Assembly: GCA_033002965.1 (NCBI GenBank)
Contig: JAURVB010013185.1
Span: forward strand, 1-64,000
Length of the DNA stretch: 64,000 bases
Reading direction: 5' to 3'
From: Piper betle
Lineage: Eukaryota; Streptophyta; Magnoliopsida; Piperales; Piperaceae
The notes under the pieces are model-generated. The model had not been told where the DNA came from. It was given only the letters and a program-made list of their open reading frames with translations, and did not search any database. Position numbers and translations under genes: made by a program. Positions 1 through 11,592 of this stretch are shown here, one piece after another. The first letter of the stretch is position 1. Every line of letters begins with the position of its first letter.

Positions 1-640
1 GTTATAGCTAGAGACAGGACACAGTTGATAAGTTTGCACATCCATAATCCTATAGTTAGTTTAACCATAATACTATTAGGGACACTAATACTTTCAATAT
101 ATTTCGTAGTCTTTTGTATAATTTTTAAGAAAATTATAAACTTGAAGTTCTAAAAGGTTGGTAAAAAAAAAAAAGTACTAGAAAAATCTCAGATTCTGAG
201 ACACATCAGAAATTTTTCATAATTTCAGTTTAACCCATTATAAATTAGAAATTATGAAAATAACATTTATACATATTTATTCATCCTTATCTTAAATATT
301 AATAACTCATTAATTTTAACTTTAATAAATTAATTTAATTTAGACTAAATCTTAATAATAACATATGATACAATTATATATTCATGTATATATACGTCCA
401 AAATCTAACATTGGCAACAGCTGTCCCAAACTCCATCTTCAAGCTTCTCTCATACACCATATTGGTCTCTATCTTCAACTTCTGTTTCTCACAATCAGAG
501 ATTTAAAATTTATCACTATCTCGATCTGCATGCCACCCTTGTAACTGTTGTTTGACTTGATTTTTACACTGTTTTGCATGCAAAAATTTTACGAAGTCCT
601 GATTTAAAATGATTATTTTGTAATGAAAAACTTGAAGTTA
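1..640. other. AT-rich intergenic DNA, no gene seen
   Basis: Strongly AT-rich sequence with homopolymer runs and no open frame that resembles a known protein. No splice-supported exon, RNA gene or terminal-repeat structure was recognised. Confidence 0.5.
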
Positions 641-755
641 ACCTCTGGAAGGGGTTTCTCTAGAAGGGGTTTCTCCTCCAAGCTCTACAATCAATTCCTT
701 GCCCTTGGAAGACTTGGAACTCTGCTTTGCTGGTGCCATCTTGAGGACGAACTTC
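641..755 (-). pseudogene. Possible start of a retroelement-type coding region (fragment)
   Basis: On the minus strand an ATG near 739 opens a short Lys/Ser-rich frame beginning MAPAKQSSKSSKGKELIVEL and running about 30 codons before the similarity to coding sequence fades. The stretch upstream on the minus strand (750-1060) is C-rich and leader-like, with blocks of the type ATTACCCAAACACCC. This looks like the 5' end of a gag-type or other gene that is truncated, but I do not recognise the family. It could also be chance coding potential. Confidence 0.25.
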
Positions 756-3300
756 CTGGATGAAGGGGGATAAAAATCAACAGCAACAATGGTGGAAGAA
801 GGGCTGCAATTTCAGTAACCAAGGGGGAAGAACAAGGGCGTCCTGGTTCCTTGGTTCCAAGAAATGTTGGAAGGGGTGGAGCAATCTCTAAAAGGGTGAA
901 TTTGATTTTCAAAACAAAGTTGTTACATAATTCTGTTACAACCCCCTTTTGTAGGCATCTTTCCTAGTAAAATTACCCAAACACCCATACTCAATTACCC
1001 CTATTAACAACCCTACTAACAATACTATCATTCCACTAACAATGCTAACAATATTCATAACAACCTCACTGATTTGTTTTTTTTGAATTTGCTATTTAAG
1101 TACTTTTGTGAGCAAAATATGAAAATCGTAACCGGTAAACATCGAAGCTTACAAAATACGGAACTCAATATAAACACCAGTTTTCATTTTGTTGAGTTGG
1201 AGGTTGCCTCTCAACTCCAATTTTGGTTTGTTTCCATTGATAAATTAATTATTCACCATTAAAATGATTGTTTATCGTGGACAGTCTTAGTACGTGAGTA
1301 TTAGGGTTGAATTGTTCGCTTATGAGGATCTGTACTCATTTGTTTGTAAACTTATTCATAGTTAAAGTAATATAATTATTCAGTTATATGCAGATCTATT
1401 TTTAGGTGATAAGCATTCCTCATATGCCAAAGCTAAGGATCTGTATTCAGTATTTGTAAAATTATTCATTGTTACATGATGTGTGAATTCTATTTTAACC
1501 AAAATTATTTTACACTGAAGGTGACATAGGCATATGGAATGTATAATTCCGAAAGCTATACTGAGATTGACATCAATGAACGTGACGAGGGACACCTGAA
1601 CTGCACTAACATATTAACTTTGTAGGTAGTGGTGAATTATACAACGTTATACTTATTTATTTGACAGAGACTATGAGGGCTTAAATTATTTGTTGATGTT
1701 GGAGGAAAATTTGTCTCTAACCAAAAAATTAATAAAAGGGCAACCAACTGAGACATATAATGTTAACACAAATGACGGATTTGATTAAAGGATGGAAGAC
1801 AACGCAGAAAGACAAGTTGTCAACATAACAATTTCATTTGCAAGTTTGCACGCCATCAAACCCTTTTATGGGCTTGCTTCACGTAAGATTTTTTTCTTTA
1901 ATATCGTATTATGTGTAGATGTTACAGACTGAAGAAATTTGTTTGTCATTATTATGTTCGCAGGCCTGTGAAGGGGTTGATAACAAGTTGCAATTTGGCA
2001 ATCAAATTCTGAAGTGATGAGAATGAACTAGAACTCATTCTACGAAGCATTGGCATTTGAAGATTAATTGAAGTTCTCTGCTCTTCAATGTTTTGTTCTT
2101 CTAATTTTCTTCAATGCAAAAATATTTAGGAAGAAGGTATAAGGGAATATTACATGTTATGGTAATAGTGGATAACAACTCTGATGCTGAATACATGTGT
2201 TCTTTTGAAAATCATTATAGAAGAATTGTTTTGTCCAAACATTATTCTCAATTTCGTTCTTTTGCCATTCTGGGCTGGAATTTACGATGCCTAACGTTGA
2301 ACAAAAGTGAATTTGTAGTCAGTCTTTTATACAGTGAATAAAATGGCTAACAGTGAAAGAAGTGGGTATCATTGAATCGTTTATGACTTTTACAATGAAA
2401 AAGAATTGGGTATCATTGAATCGTTTATGACTTTTACAATGAATACGATATCTATTGGTGAACACAAGTGCAAGTATAAAAAATTGTTGTTGTACTTATC
2501 CATTTCACCTAATAAAAATGATACCAAAATAATAGTGAACAATAAAAAGATCCATATTTCAGCTAATAATAACCATGGCAATGAAGGCAAAATGTCACAA
2601 TCAACTTGTGGAGACAAGAAAAATTCCATGCATCATAGTTGGAAGTTTCATATTTCACCTGATAAAAACCGATACCAAAATAATGATGAACAATAAAAAA
2701 TTCCATGGTTTACCTAATAATAGTTATACCAAAATATATAAAATGTGAACCAATCAACGAAGAGAAAGAGGCCCAAATAATTTTCTTCCATGCTTCTTGT
2801 CATAACCTAATGACAGACGTGTTTGCTCCTTATGATGTGGGATCCCGCTCTTGGGTTGTTTAATCTAAGTTTAGCTCTACGAAACCAACAATATAGTTTC
2901 CTCACCTAGAAGTGAAAACTAACAAACATTCAAGAGAGGCCTTTGATTTCACATTCGGTCAAATTAAGAAATCCATTTGAAGCCGACAGTGATGCACTTC
3001 TCTTTATAAAAGCAAGAATTCAGGATTATAATAGTGTTTAATTGCATGGTTAATAATGCAACCAAATACCAATTGCAACTAATAAATCATAAAAAAACAA
3101 CACCTAGGGAGTCCAGGGGTCACTTGGGCACATCCAGAAGACGAAACTAAACACGCCTTGACCGTAAAAATAAACAACAAAAAGAATCAAACTTTCAAGC
3201 AAAGACAACCAATAGCAAGTGACAAATATTCAACAACAACGAACCCATGTACAAGTGTGTGTGTGTAAAGGTGAATACTCTGACAATAAGCGACGTGAGG
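756..3300. other. Intergenic DNA without a recognisable gene
   Basis: Mostly AT-rich sequence. The only clear structure is a short direct duplication at 2364-2443, listed separately. Open frames here are short and show no family motif. Confidence 0.5.
2364..2443. repeat. Direct tandem duplication, 36-bp unit, period 44
   Basis: A 36-bp block starting GGGTATCATTGAATCG occurs at 2364-2399 and again at 2408-2443, separated by 8 bases. The two copies appear identical, so the duplication is probably recent. No gene overlaps it. Confidence 0.85.
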
Positions 3301-3665
3301 CTACTTGCACGAGGTGTAGGAAGCAAAGGGAGGCGCTTAGGAGGGGAACTGGGGAGGGGTTAGGGTGTGGATTGTGGTCGGGGGTGGGTGAGGTGAGGTG
3401 AGGTTGTGTTCGAGGTGGTGGACGGGTTGAGGAGGTCGAGGGAGAATGGAGAAGGGCAGAGGAGGGGGTTGGGTGGCAATGGACGGGTGTCGAGGGAGTA
3501 GGGCGGAAGAGGGGAGTTGATAGCTGTCAATGGAGGAGGGCGGCGGAAGAGGGGGCTTGGGCAGCGATGGCTGTCGAGGGAGGAGGGCGGGGGTGTTTGC
3601 CGTGCTAGAGGGAAAAGATGGTCGCGTGTTTGAGCGAGGCGGTGGGCGTCTGATTTCTCCCTGGT
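3300..3665. repeat. G-rich, low-complexity tract
   Basis: The plus strand is very rich in GG, GGG and GGGG runs (GAGGAGGG, GGTGGG and similar words) with almost no C, which makes a Pro/Ser-rich open frame of 130 codons on the other strand. The composition is like the polypyrimidine leader zones of the long LTRs at 23.3-23.6 and 62.9-63.1 kb, read on the same strand. It may be a remnant of such a leader, but no LTR ends were found around it. Several G4-type motifs are possible. Confidence 0.5.
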
Positions 3666-3909
3666 CGGTTGTCGTATATGGCGTTAACCCACCATGATCA
3701 CTGTGTGAAATCACGCCATCTTTCAACATATCGATGTGTGCACGGACGGATGCGTCTGTATGTTGACGTCCCTAAAAATTACTCTAATTGGTACGATCAA
3801 ATCCCTTTCATCTTCCAATTTGTCATGCCTCATTTTGCCTTTATTACATTGATATTAGATGATGAGACCAAGGTGGTCTTCTGTAAATCATGGGAGCATC
3901 ATATATAAA

Positions 3910-4720
3910 AATCTTTCCCCACTCTCCACCAGCTACCAAGCTTCATTTTTTTCTCAAGCTCTTATAACCTTCCAAATCTTGCTTGGCTATTAGCCTGTGT
4001 TACTTACACTCAACCAAGCCACTTAGGCCAAAAAGTGCTCTCAGATGCATGAAAAGCAAGAAAAACAAGGGAGATCGGTGGCAAGCCACCCTTTTTGTTT
4101 CTCCTTATCCAAGTGACACAAATGAATGGCAACCATCCATTCCTCTTTTAGCATAAAACATGAGGAGTAATGCATGGAGCTCTTCACTTTGTAACTGGGA
4201 CACGACATATGCTTCAGGCAAACTTTACATTCACGTCCTTTCCAAAGATATACAGTTTTTGGTGGGACTAGAACACTTTGCCTCTCTTGTCAACTGCCTA
4301 ACCACTTTGCGAAGCACAGAACCTGCATTATGAAAGGCCTAAGAAGGCTAAACTCTGCATTATGGACCTGTTGTAGCCTCTCTAGTAATGGCTAGAAAGT
4401 CCAATCTGCACACAACTCAGGGAGGGAATCTAATGGCAACCAACCAGCCTACACCCCTCCATTCAGTGACAGTGGAAGTACCCTTCATGAGCTGATTGAC
4501 GCCCATCACATTCCCGCACGGTTACATTTTGCACTATTGGAGCCAACCGTCCCATATATAGGATATCAGGCGTAGGGGAACAGATTTTAGTGACAAGGAC
4601 CACTCCTAGCTGATTTTTAATGTTAATGCCCATGACAAGACCTTGTGATTGCATTCTAGAGTCTCACATCAAAGCTTACATGTTTGGTTGTTATAAAAGG
4701 CCAAGCCGACGAAGAAAAGC
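3910..4720. other. Region upstream of the ENT pseudogene
   Basis: About 800 bases without a recognisable gene. It would contain the promoter of the former ENT gene, but no convincing TATA box or transcription start could be chosen. Confidence 0.4.
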
Positions 4721-6789
4721 TTGAAAGTGTCAGTTTCGGTATCGAAGAAGGCAAGCCTAAGGCTTGGAACAAAGACCCAGGAAGAGCCAAGGAATTACTA
4801 TGGACTTGCCTATTTGATCCACTTTATACTTGATGCAAGTAATTTGCTGCCATGGAATGCTCTCATCACTGCTGTGGACTATTTTGGCCACCTTTATCCA
4901 GAGAAGCATGTGAGCAGGGTCTTCTCTGTGGCTTACATGAGCTCTTCACTACCAGTTCTTGCTCTGCTGGAGTGCCGTGGAGATTGCAGGAGAAGCATTG
5001 GTCTGAAGCTGAGAATAAACTTGGGTTTGTCTCTCGTTGTTCTTTCTCTAATCTTAGTCCCACTTCTGGAATGGATGCATTTAACAGGAAGCAAAAGAGA
5101 TGGCGCTTATGGAGTTACAGTTGCAGCAGCGGTGGTTTGTGGTTTAGCTGATGGTTTGGTGGGGGGAACCTTGATTGGTTCTGTTGGACAGCTTCCCAAG
5201 AGATACATGCAAGCTGTATTTGCAGGAACTGCTACTTCAGAGTGTAGTGTAGCTTGTTAGTATCCATCAGTGATTTGTCTGTGCCTGTTTGGTCTGTTCT
5301 ACTTCCATTAAGTTTTCTTTATTTTATTTTGATTGTCATTGTTGAGCCTAGACGGATTGAGCCTTTGGATGGCTTGGTACAATATGGTATCAGAGTTACA
5401 TGTTGCTGCTAGTTATCGACAAACAGTGCTCACCCTCTAAAATAGTTCTTTTATTTCTGTATGCTAGAAGCTCATACAAATTTATGATCCATTTCCTCCT
5501 CCCTCACAGGCTTGCGTTCAGTCTTATAATTTTGCCACATCTTTCAACCATAAAATATATAAAGCACGTAAAACTTGTTCTTTTTGAGAGACCTTGAGTG
5601 CTTGAAGTTAAGAATTGGGATCTTACGTGTTCTATTCACATATCACAATAATGTTTACTTAATATTTCTAGCATTTTTTGTTAAATAATTTTGTCATTCT
5701 TAGTCTTGGAAGGTACAAAAATCTCTCTAACACAAGATTGCAGCATTTTTTTAGTTTGTATTTTAAAGTCTGATTAAGATATTAAATTTGCAGAAGACAC
5801 TCTAAATCAAATTTTGTTAAATTGTCAATTCATGTTATCATCCGTTCTCTGTAAACAAACTGCTTAATTTAGCTTATGCACCATACGGACATAACAGATC
5901 CAATTTGAAGTGCAAACAAAGAGAATCATAACCCTTTCAATTTCATGAATATGGTCAACTGTGTGAATATAAACAAGCAAACGAGCCATTGTTTTAGTTC
6001 TCAAGTCATTCTCGGTGCCACTTGTTTTTTTAGCTTACAATTAATCTCTTAATGCTCGCATTATTGCAGGTGTTCTCCTTTCCTTCCTGAGAATACTAAC
6101 AAAAGCATCTCTCCCTCAACTCATCATGGGCTGAGAACAAGTGCCCGTCTCTACTTCTTAGTTTCTATTTTCATTGTGAGTGTATGCCTGGTCTTCTTCA
6201 ACATCCGGTCGTGCAGCATTACACACACAACAAAAATCTTGTGTCAGCAGTCGTCTCCTCAAAGGTTTATGCTTGCACCGATGAGCTAAAAATGAAACCA
6301 AAGTTTTGGGCAGTCGTGAGACAGATCAAATGGGCAGCATTTGCAGTTTTAATCATCTATACGGTGACTCTATCCATATTCCCCGGGTTTTATAATTGAG
6401 GATGTGAAATCAAAGCTTCTTGGGGATTGGTACCCCCTCTTGCTTATAACTGCTTACAACATATTTGAGTTGGTAGGGAAGTGTTTGACAGCAGCATATG
6501 GTCCAAGCAGCATTACAAGAGCTGCATGGTCTTGTGCAGCAAGGCTTCTGTTTTATCCTCTCTATGCAGCTAGCCTCCATGGGCCTCATTTCTTTAGATC
6601 AGGAGCACAAGTATGGTTTTGACAAGTGGGATTAGAGTCACAAATGGGTATTTGACTAGTGCCTTGATGATTCTGGCTCCCTAGTAAGTTGCTAGTGATA
6701 AAGCGGAGAGTGCTGGAGTGGTCATGGCATTGTTCTTAGGTATTGGTTTGATAGCAGGCTCCGCACTTGGGTGGTTTTGGATCATTTAG
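4721..6789 (+). pseudogene. ENT8-like: Equilibrative nucleoside transporter (ENT family) pseudogene
   Basis: ENT proteins are membrane transporters with about 11 helices that move nucleosides across plasma or vacuolar membranes. Exon 1 (4721 to about 5227) is an open frame containing the family signature LLPWNALITAVDYFG and the segment LPKRYMQAVFAGTATS. Exon 2 starts at 6070 after TTATTGCAG with a GVLLSFLRILTKASLPQ frame. Exon 2 is broken: frame changes near 6118, 6275, 6388 and 6620-6635, and two adjacent stops at 6682-6687 (TAG TAA) follow LTSALMILAP. The C-terminal end is still readable (ALFLGIGLIAGSALGWFWII, stop 6787-6789). The predicted donor at the end of exon 1 reads CAG|AG rather than CAG|GT. 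The pattern resembles plant ENT8/ENT1; ENT8 is my best guess from exon 1. Family identity is firm, non-function very likely. Confidence 0.88.
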
Positions 6790-8852
6790 AAGGGTTTATG
6801 CCTTTAAACTTGATGCACGGTTTTGAAGATTTCCACTTTTGTATAAACCCAAGAAAGAATGCGAAAATGCCCCAATCAGTGTCTTTTGTTGTCATCGTTG
6901 TTGTCGTCGTCCTCATCATCATCATTACACTCTTATCCAACTAGTACGGCTCGAGGACAAGTGGCCTCTTCTCGGTAGAATATTAGCATCATTCAATATT
7001 CGAACAGCTCACATCTTTATTTCGATGGGCAATGTGTGAGCTGTGCATGCACACACACATTATGAGGTTATGTTTTATAGACGACACGTCACATTCAATA
7101 GCATTGGATTCTGATTAGCAAGACTTAATTATCGACTTAACAGTTAATTAATCAATCTTGTATTAACAAGAATAAAGACTAATACAAAAAATAAAATAAC
7201 AATTATTTAAATGAATCACTTTCCCCCTCTTTTGTACTTAATTACAAGTAACTCGATCCACGAAACTATGAAAATAACTAGAACACCGTTTAGTCGGTCA
7301 CATGACAACAACTCTAATTATTGCACCGTTTTTTATGCCAAATATCTTTTTGCATGCGAACGTTTAATGTAAACAAATAATGATAGAAATGGACAATGGT
7401 CAAGAAAATTTAATGCCAAAAATGGAAATTTTAGTGTGATGTAGAGATGTTGCTGCATAAAAAAATATTAGTGGCACAAGTTTTTCATTCCATTTTGCAA
7501 AAATAATTAAGCTTTATGTATACGGGTCTTAAATCGATGGTTTTTCTAATCTTAATTTTAATTTTGTTTTTAATTGAAAACCAATGAATTTGCTATCAAG
7601 CACAATTAAAATCGGGTGAAAAATTTTCTAAGAAAAAAAACAACAAAAATATGTATTCCAATGTTGATTTAGGGTTAAGAATTTATGGTTCGACCGGTCC
7701 TAAACCTAGATAAATGTAGAAGATGGGAAAATAAAATATTCCAACCGTTTGAATATTATAATAATATAAAATTTAACTAGGGTATTTATGATATTGACCA
7801 TTTTTCAAAAAAAGGTAGAAGAAGATGAATCAATTCTTTTAATAATTTAAATATCTTTATCAACTTTACTTCTAATTATATATTGCATGCTTAGGAGATA
7901 ACATCTCTCTATTCTTGCTATTGTTCACATATAGTCAAGATTCATTTTGTAAATATAGTAATTAGTCTATTTTCATCAACTTTACTTCTCATTGTAAATT
8001 GCATACTTAGGAGATAACGTATCTCTATTCTTGGTACTATTCATAATAGTCAAGATACATTTGTAAATATAATGATAAATCAATTTTCATCAAAATTTAT
8101 ATCACCACATTCAGAAGATACTCATTCAATGAGCAACTTTTTTTGGCTTTGGATATAAAAACCCTTATTTTTTTCTGCATATAAATTGTACTCCATTATA
8201 AGTTAATACATTTTAAAAAATTCACGTAAGTAAAAGTAAACTAGGCTTTCAAATAAACAAACCACATCATGCATCAGAATTCAATCTTAAGACCAAAATT
8301 ATCCAATCTTGATTAATTTGAGACAGCATCGGTAAGTAAGGAGCGTATAAATCAAGGTATTTATGGATATATGGGAAAAAATAGTATTTGCCAATATTAT
8401 TATATCAACTCAAGTGAACATGAACTCTCAAATTACAAGATGGTTAAACAATACGAGTAATTTTTTCTAGATTTTGTATGATGTGAATAAATGATTGGAT
8501 TCACTTTGAGCTAATAGTTCACTAAACAGTTTAAATAAATTTACTCTTAAGCCCTAAAAAATAGAAGTTTATTTTATCAGGACTCTTTTCAAAGGGGTTG
8601 GGGCCAAAGTTTTTTGTTTTTAAACATGAGTATATTTACGAGTTTGACCGGGTTAAACCAAGTTCAATTGGATTTTAAAATTATAAATATAATTTTTTTA
8701 GATATTAAAATATTTTTTGTGATCAAAATATAATTAAATAGTGATAAAATACCTTAATTTTCAATAAAAAGAAATTGAAAAAATATTAGATTAAAAAATC
8801 AGGTTCAAATTAAAATCAAATGAAATTAATCGTACCAGATTTAAAGTGAGTA
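6790..8852. other. AT-rich intergenic DNA, no gene seen
   Basis: No coding, RNA or terminal-repeat structure was recognised. Two similar passages near 7860-7935 and 7975-8060 (CAACTTTACTTCT, TTAGGAGATAAC, ATTCTTG, AGTCAAGAT) form an imperfect tandem duplication with a period of about 117 bases. Confidence 0.5.
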
Positions 8853-9155
8853 TGTAATATTAGATGTTAAAATTATTAATTAAAGCTACAATAGGGAGTA
8901 GAAATACATGGATTGATATAATATAAGATGACTCACTGTTTGATATGCAATTCAAGCCTCCCATAGTCTTCATGGATCGAAGTTTGATTTCTAGAACCAA
9001 ACTTGCTTTCTACAACCTATCTCTCCTTCTCTATAATTCTATAAAATAATATACGTACAAAATAATACGTAATTTCTTCTTATATAGAAGGTGTCATATT
9101 TATCCTTTCCTTACCGATAAGGATTTTGAAGGTTTATCTCTTAATTAACTAATAA

Positions 9156-9199
<44 letters not shown>

Positions 9200-9275
9200 T
9201 TAAAATCTATTAGATATATTTATTTAAATTTTGATGGGGCAAACTATTATGGGTTTATCTCTATCATATACGTCA
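8853..9275 (-). repeat. 3' LTR of the old Copia element
   Basis: This 423-bp block matches the split right-hand copy (24370-24612 joined to 29798-29958), for example GATATGCAATTCAA, TTTCTAGAACCAAACTTGCT and TCTATTAGATATATTTATTT. The copies differ at many bases and this one contains a (TA)n expansion at about 9158-9198. Read on the minus strand it starts TGACGTATATGATAG, directly after the polypurine tract. Confidence 0.8.
9158..9198. repeat. (TA)n microsatellite in the 3' LTR
   Basis: About 40 bases of uninterrupted TA dinucleotides. The other LTR copy (around 29850-29880) has only a short, interrupted TATATATT-like stretch here, so the expansion happened after insertion. Confidence 0.9.
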
Positions 9276-9287
9276 TCTCCCACTCGC
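9276..9287 (-). other. Polypurine tract of the old Copia element
   Basis: On the minus strand GCGAGTGGGAGA directly precedes the LTR start TGACG. This is the expected place and composition for the plus-strand primer, and it fixes the inner edge of the 3' LTR. Confidence 0.7.
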
Positions 9288-10281
9288 ACATAATGGAATA
9301 TGTTCTCAATTCATGGCCGCCGCCAAATCTAACCTCTCACTCTCACATGAAATACGATTCATTTAAAATAACTTGTCAAAAATATTATATGAAGAATAGG
9401 TTGTGCAAACTACAGAAACAATGGACAGTGGAAGCACAACAAACACTTGTTGGGGATACTTAATTACTTAGATGTTTATGTTGTGCCCTAAACTATAGTG
9501 AAGATCATATATCCACATTATTTAGTCACAAATACATAATAATGGTCATGGCTTGGATGTAGTTTTTAAAATAATCTTCCTTTCACACATATATTACTTT
9601 GATAACTAATTATCATTATTTTTTAGGCAAACCCCATATTAGCGAATCATCCATAGCCGTAAGTAGTATACAAATGAAAATAACTTTAATAATTGATCTC
9701 AAATATAGTTGAAAGTCAATAAGGGTACACGGGAAGCATATTTGCTTCGGGACTCTTATCCAGTGGGAAAGAGGGTACGGCACGTTTGCGCACTATCCTC
9801 ATAATCAAAAAAGTATACATGATATGAATCACATAATATGATGAATAGATATTTATTTATAATATAACTCACATAGAGTGCATATCCTTTATCAACATCA
9901 TACAGACTTAAGTCCAATTGTTACTCATACAATTGACGTGAGACAATCGAACAAAATAACCAATGTAATATTTTTGTTCGTATCTGGAATAATGAGATAT
10001 TTGGTTGTGGGTAACCATATCGACTATTTTAAGAAAACAACTTCATCTTGAACTCTATCAGAGCGACATATGTGACTTGAAGTAATGATGTCTCATCTCT
10101 TAATGCTACAGAAGCATTGGAGGCGAATGCTCGGTGATAAAGCCATTCATCTCATTTGACATACTATTCATTGTGTTAATTTACATAAAAAAGAAATGTA
10201 ATTATCATTCATCAAAAATTAGGAAATAACATTTAGAGTCTGCAAAAATACATATAAAAGAAAATCACTTAAAAAATAATC
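9288..10281 (-). other. 3' untranslated internal region of the old Copia element
   Basis: Almost 1 kb between the end of the RNase H remnant and the polypurine tract. No coding similarity was seen. It contains a passage (9720-9800) with words such as GGGACTCTTATCC and GGGTACGGCACG that resemble plant LTR sequence, so it may hide a small unrecognised insertion. Confidence 0.45.
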
Positions 10282-11150
10282 TCATCATCCTCATGTGAGA
10301 AAAATACACATCTCTCGGTATTGGCTTCGTCAAAGGATCAACTACCATCTGATGTGTAGAAATGTATTTCAAAGTCACTTTTTTTCTGAACAATGTCTCT
10401 TATGAAATTATACTTTATATCAATGAATTTGGTTTTGGTATGATATTTGGGATTTTTTGTATAATCAATTGCGGCCTGATTATTGCAAAATATTATCATG
10501 GCTATGAAGAAAGCATGACAACTCCAAAAATGTCTTAAAAATTTACTCAACCAAACACCTTCATGAACTACACTGATAGAAGCTACAAATTCTGCTTCAT
10601 TGTGGATAATGCAACATAAGTTTGTTTCTTGCTAGCCCATGAGACAGCTCCTCTATTAATTAAAAATATATATTATGAAGTGGATTTTCATTCCTCCATG
10701 TCGTCGGCCCAGTCAGCATCAGTATAACTAACTAGTTGGAGATCATGATCTCTATAAGTGAGAGAATGATGTACAATTCCTTTAAGGTGACATAAAATCC
10801 TCTTCACATCTTTTTAATGAGCAAGACCTAGGTCGGATTAATATCTGCTTACTAATCTGACAGGAAAAGCAATATTAAGGTGTGTGTAAATCATTGGATA
10901 CATCAAGCTTCCAATAGCATTGGAGTATGAGATATTAGAGATTTTCTTTTTCTTGAGGAGTCAATTCGCACAATTTAAGATTTTCGCCTATTGCTATTGG
11001 AGTATTTATTGGGTGGCAATTATGTATATTAAATCATTCCAATATCTTATTTAAGAAAGAGGTAAAATTCACTTTGAACAATCTTTTGAATTTTCACATT
11101 AGGTATGAATTCAGTTTCACCCATGTCCTTCATTTCAAAATTGGAGGACA
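10282..11150 (-). pseudogene. Copia RT C-terminus and RNase H remnant
   Basis: Minus-strand translation gives the Copia RNase H end: CNNQAAIDYTKNPKYHTKTK, HIDIK-like FIDIKYNFIRDIV, then in another frame HQMVVDPLTKPIPRD. These are the conserved blocks around the last catalytic region and the carboxy end of Copia pol. Frame changes and stops separate them (for example after YTSDGS near 10338), and the part between 10600 and 11150 is fragmentary. It continues the RT fragment at 11152-11587 and is non-functional. Confidence 0.8.
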
Positions 11151-11151
11151 A

Positions 11152-11587
11152 TCACTCTTTAATAGAAATTAGATACTCTTTGTTATTCTCAATTAACAAA
11201 ATGTCATCGACGTAAAGAGCTAGAATTACAAATGAAGTTTTTAAACGTTTCGTATAAATACAATGATCCTCCTTAATTATTGTAAAACCATGTGAAATAA
11301 TGGCATTATAAAATCTTAAGTTCCACTGTTTGGATGACTGCTTTAGACTATAAATAGAACATTGTAATTTGCATATTTTGTTCTCTTGGACTTTCTCAAC
11401 AAATCCCATAGGTGGTTGTATAAAAATTTCTTCATCCAATTCATCATTTAGAAATACGGATTTAATGTCCATTTGATGTAATTCTAAATCTAAGCATACT
11501 ACAATAGCTAAAAGAAGATGAATTGAAGTAAATTGAACAATTAGAGAGAAAATCTTTTCATAATCGATTCCTTCTTTTTGGGTATAA
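11152..11587 (-). pseudogene. Copia reverse transcriptase remnant (C-terminal side of the insertion)
   Basis: The open minus-strand frame contains the blocks TQKEGIDYEKIFS, HQMDIKSVFLNDELDEEIF, GFV, CSIYSLKQSSKQW and the catalytic ALYVDDILLI. These are the fingers-palm motifs of Copia RT, with YVDD intact. The frame is cut at its N-terminal end exactly where the solo LTR 11593-14300 begins; the missing part (ERYKARLVATG) lies at 14303-14540. The insertion therefore split the RT domain between KARLVA and GYTQ. Confidence 0.88.
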
Positions 11588-11592
11588 CCTGT
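11588..11592. repeat. Left TSD of solo LTR A1
   Basis: CCTGT here and CCCGT at 14301-14305 flank the element. They agree at 4 of 5 bases and both are in the expected place within the host RT codons. Confidence 0.75.

Noticed and set aside
3337..3729. 130-codon Pro/Ser-rich frame on the minus strand
   Set aside because: Low-complexity complement of a G-rich tract, without a domain.
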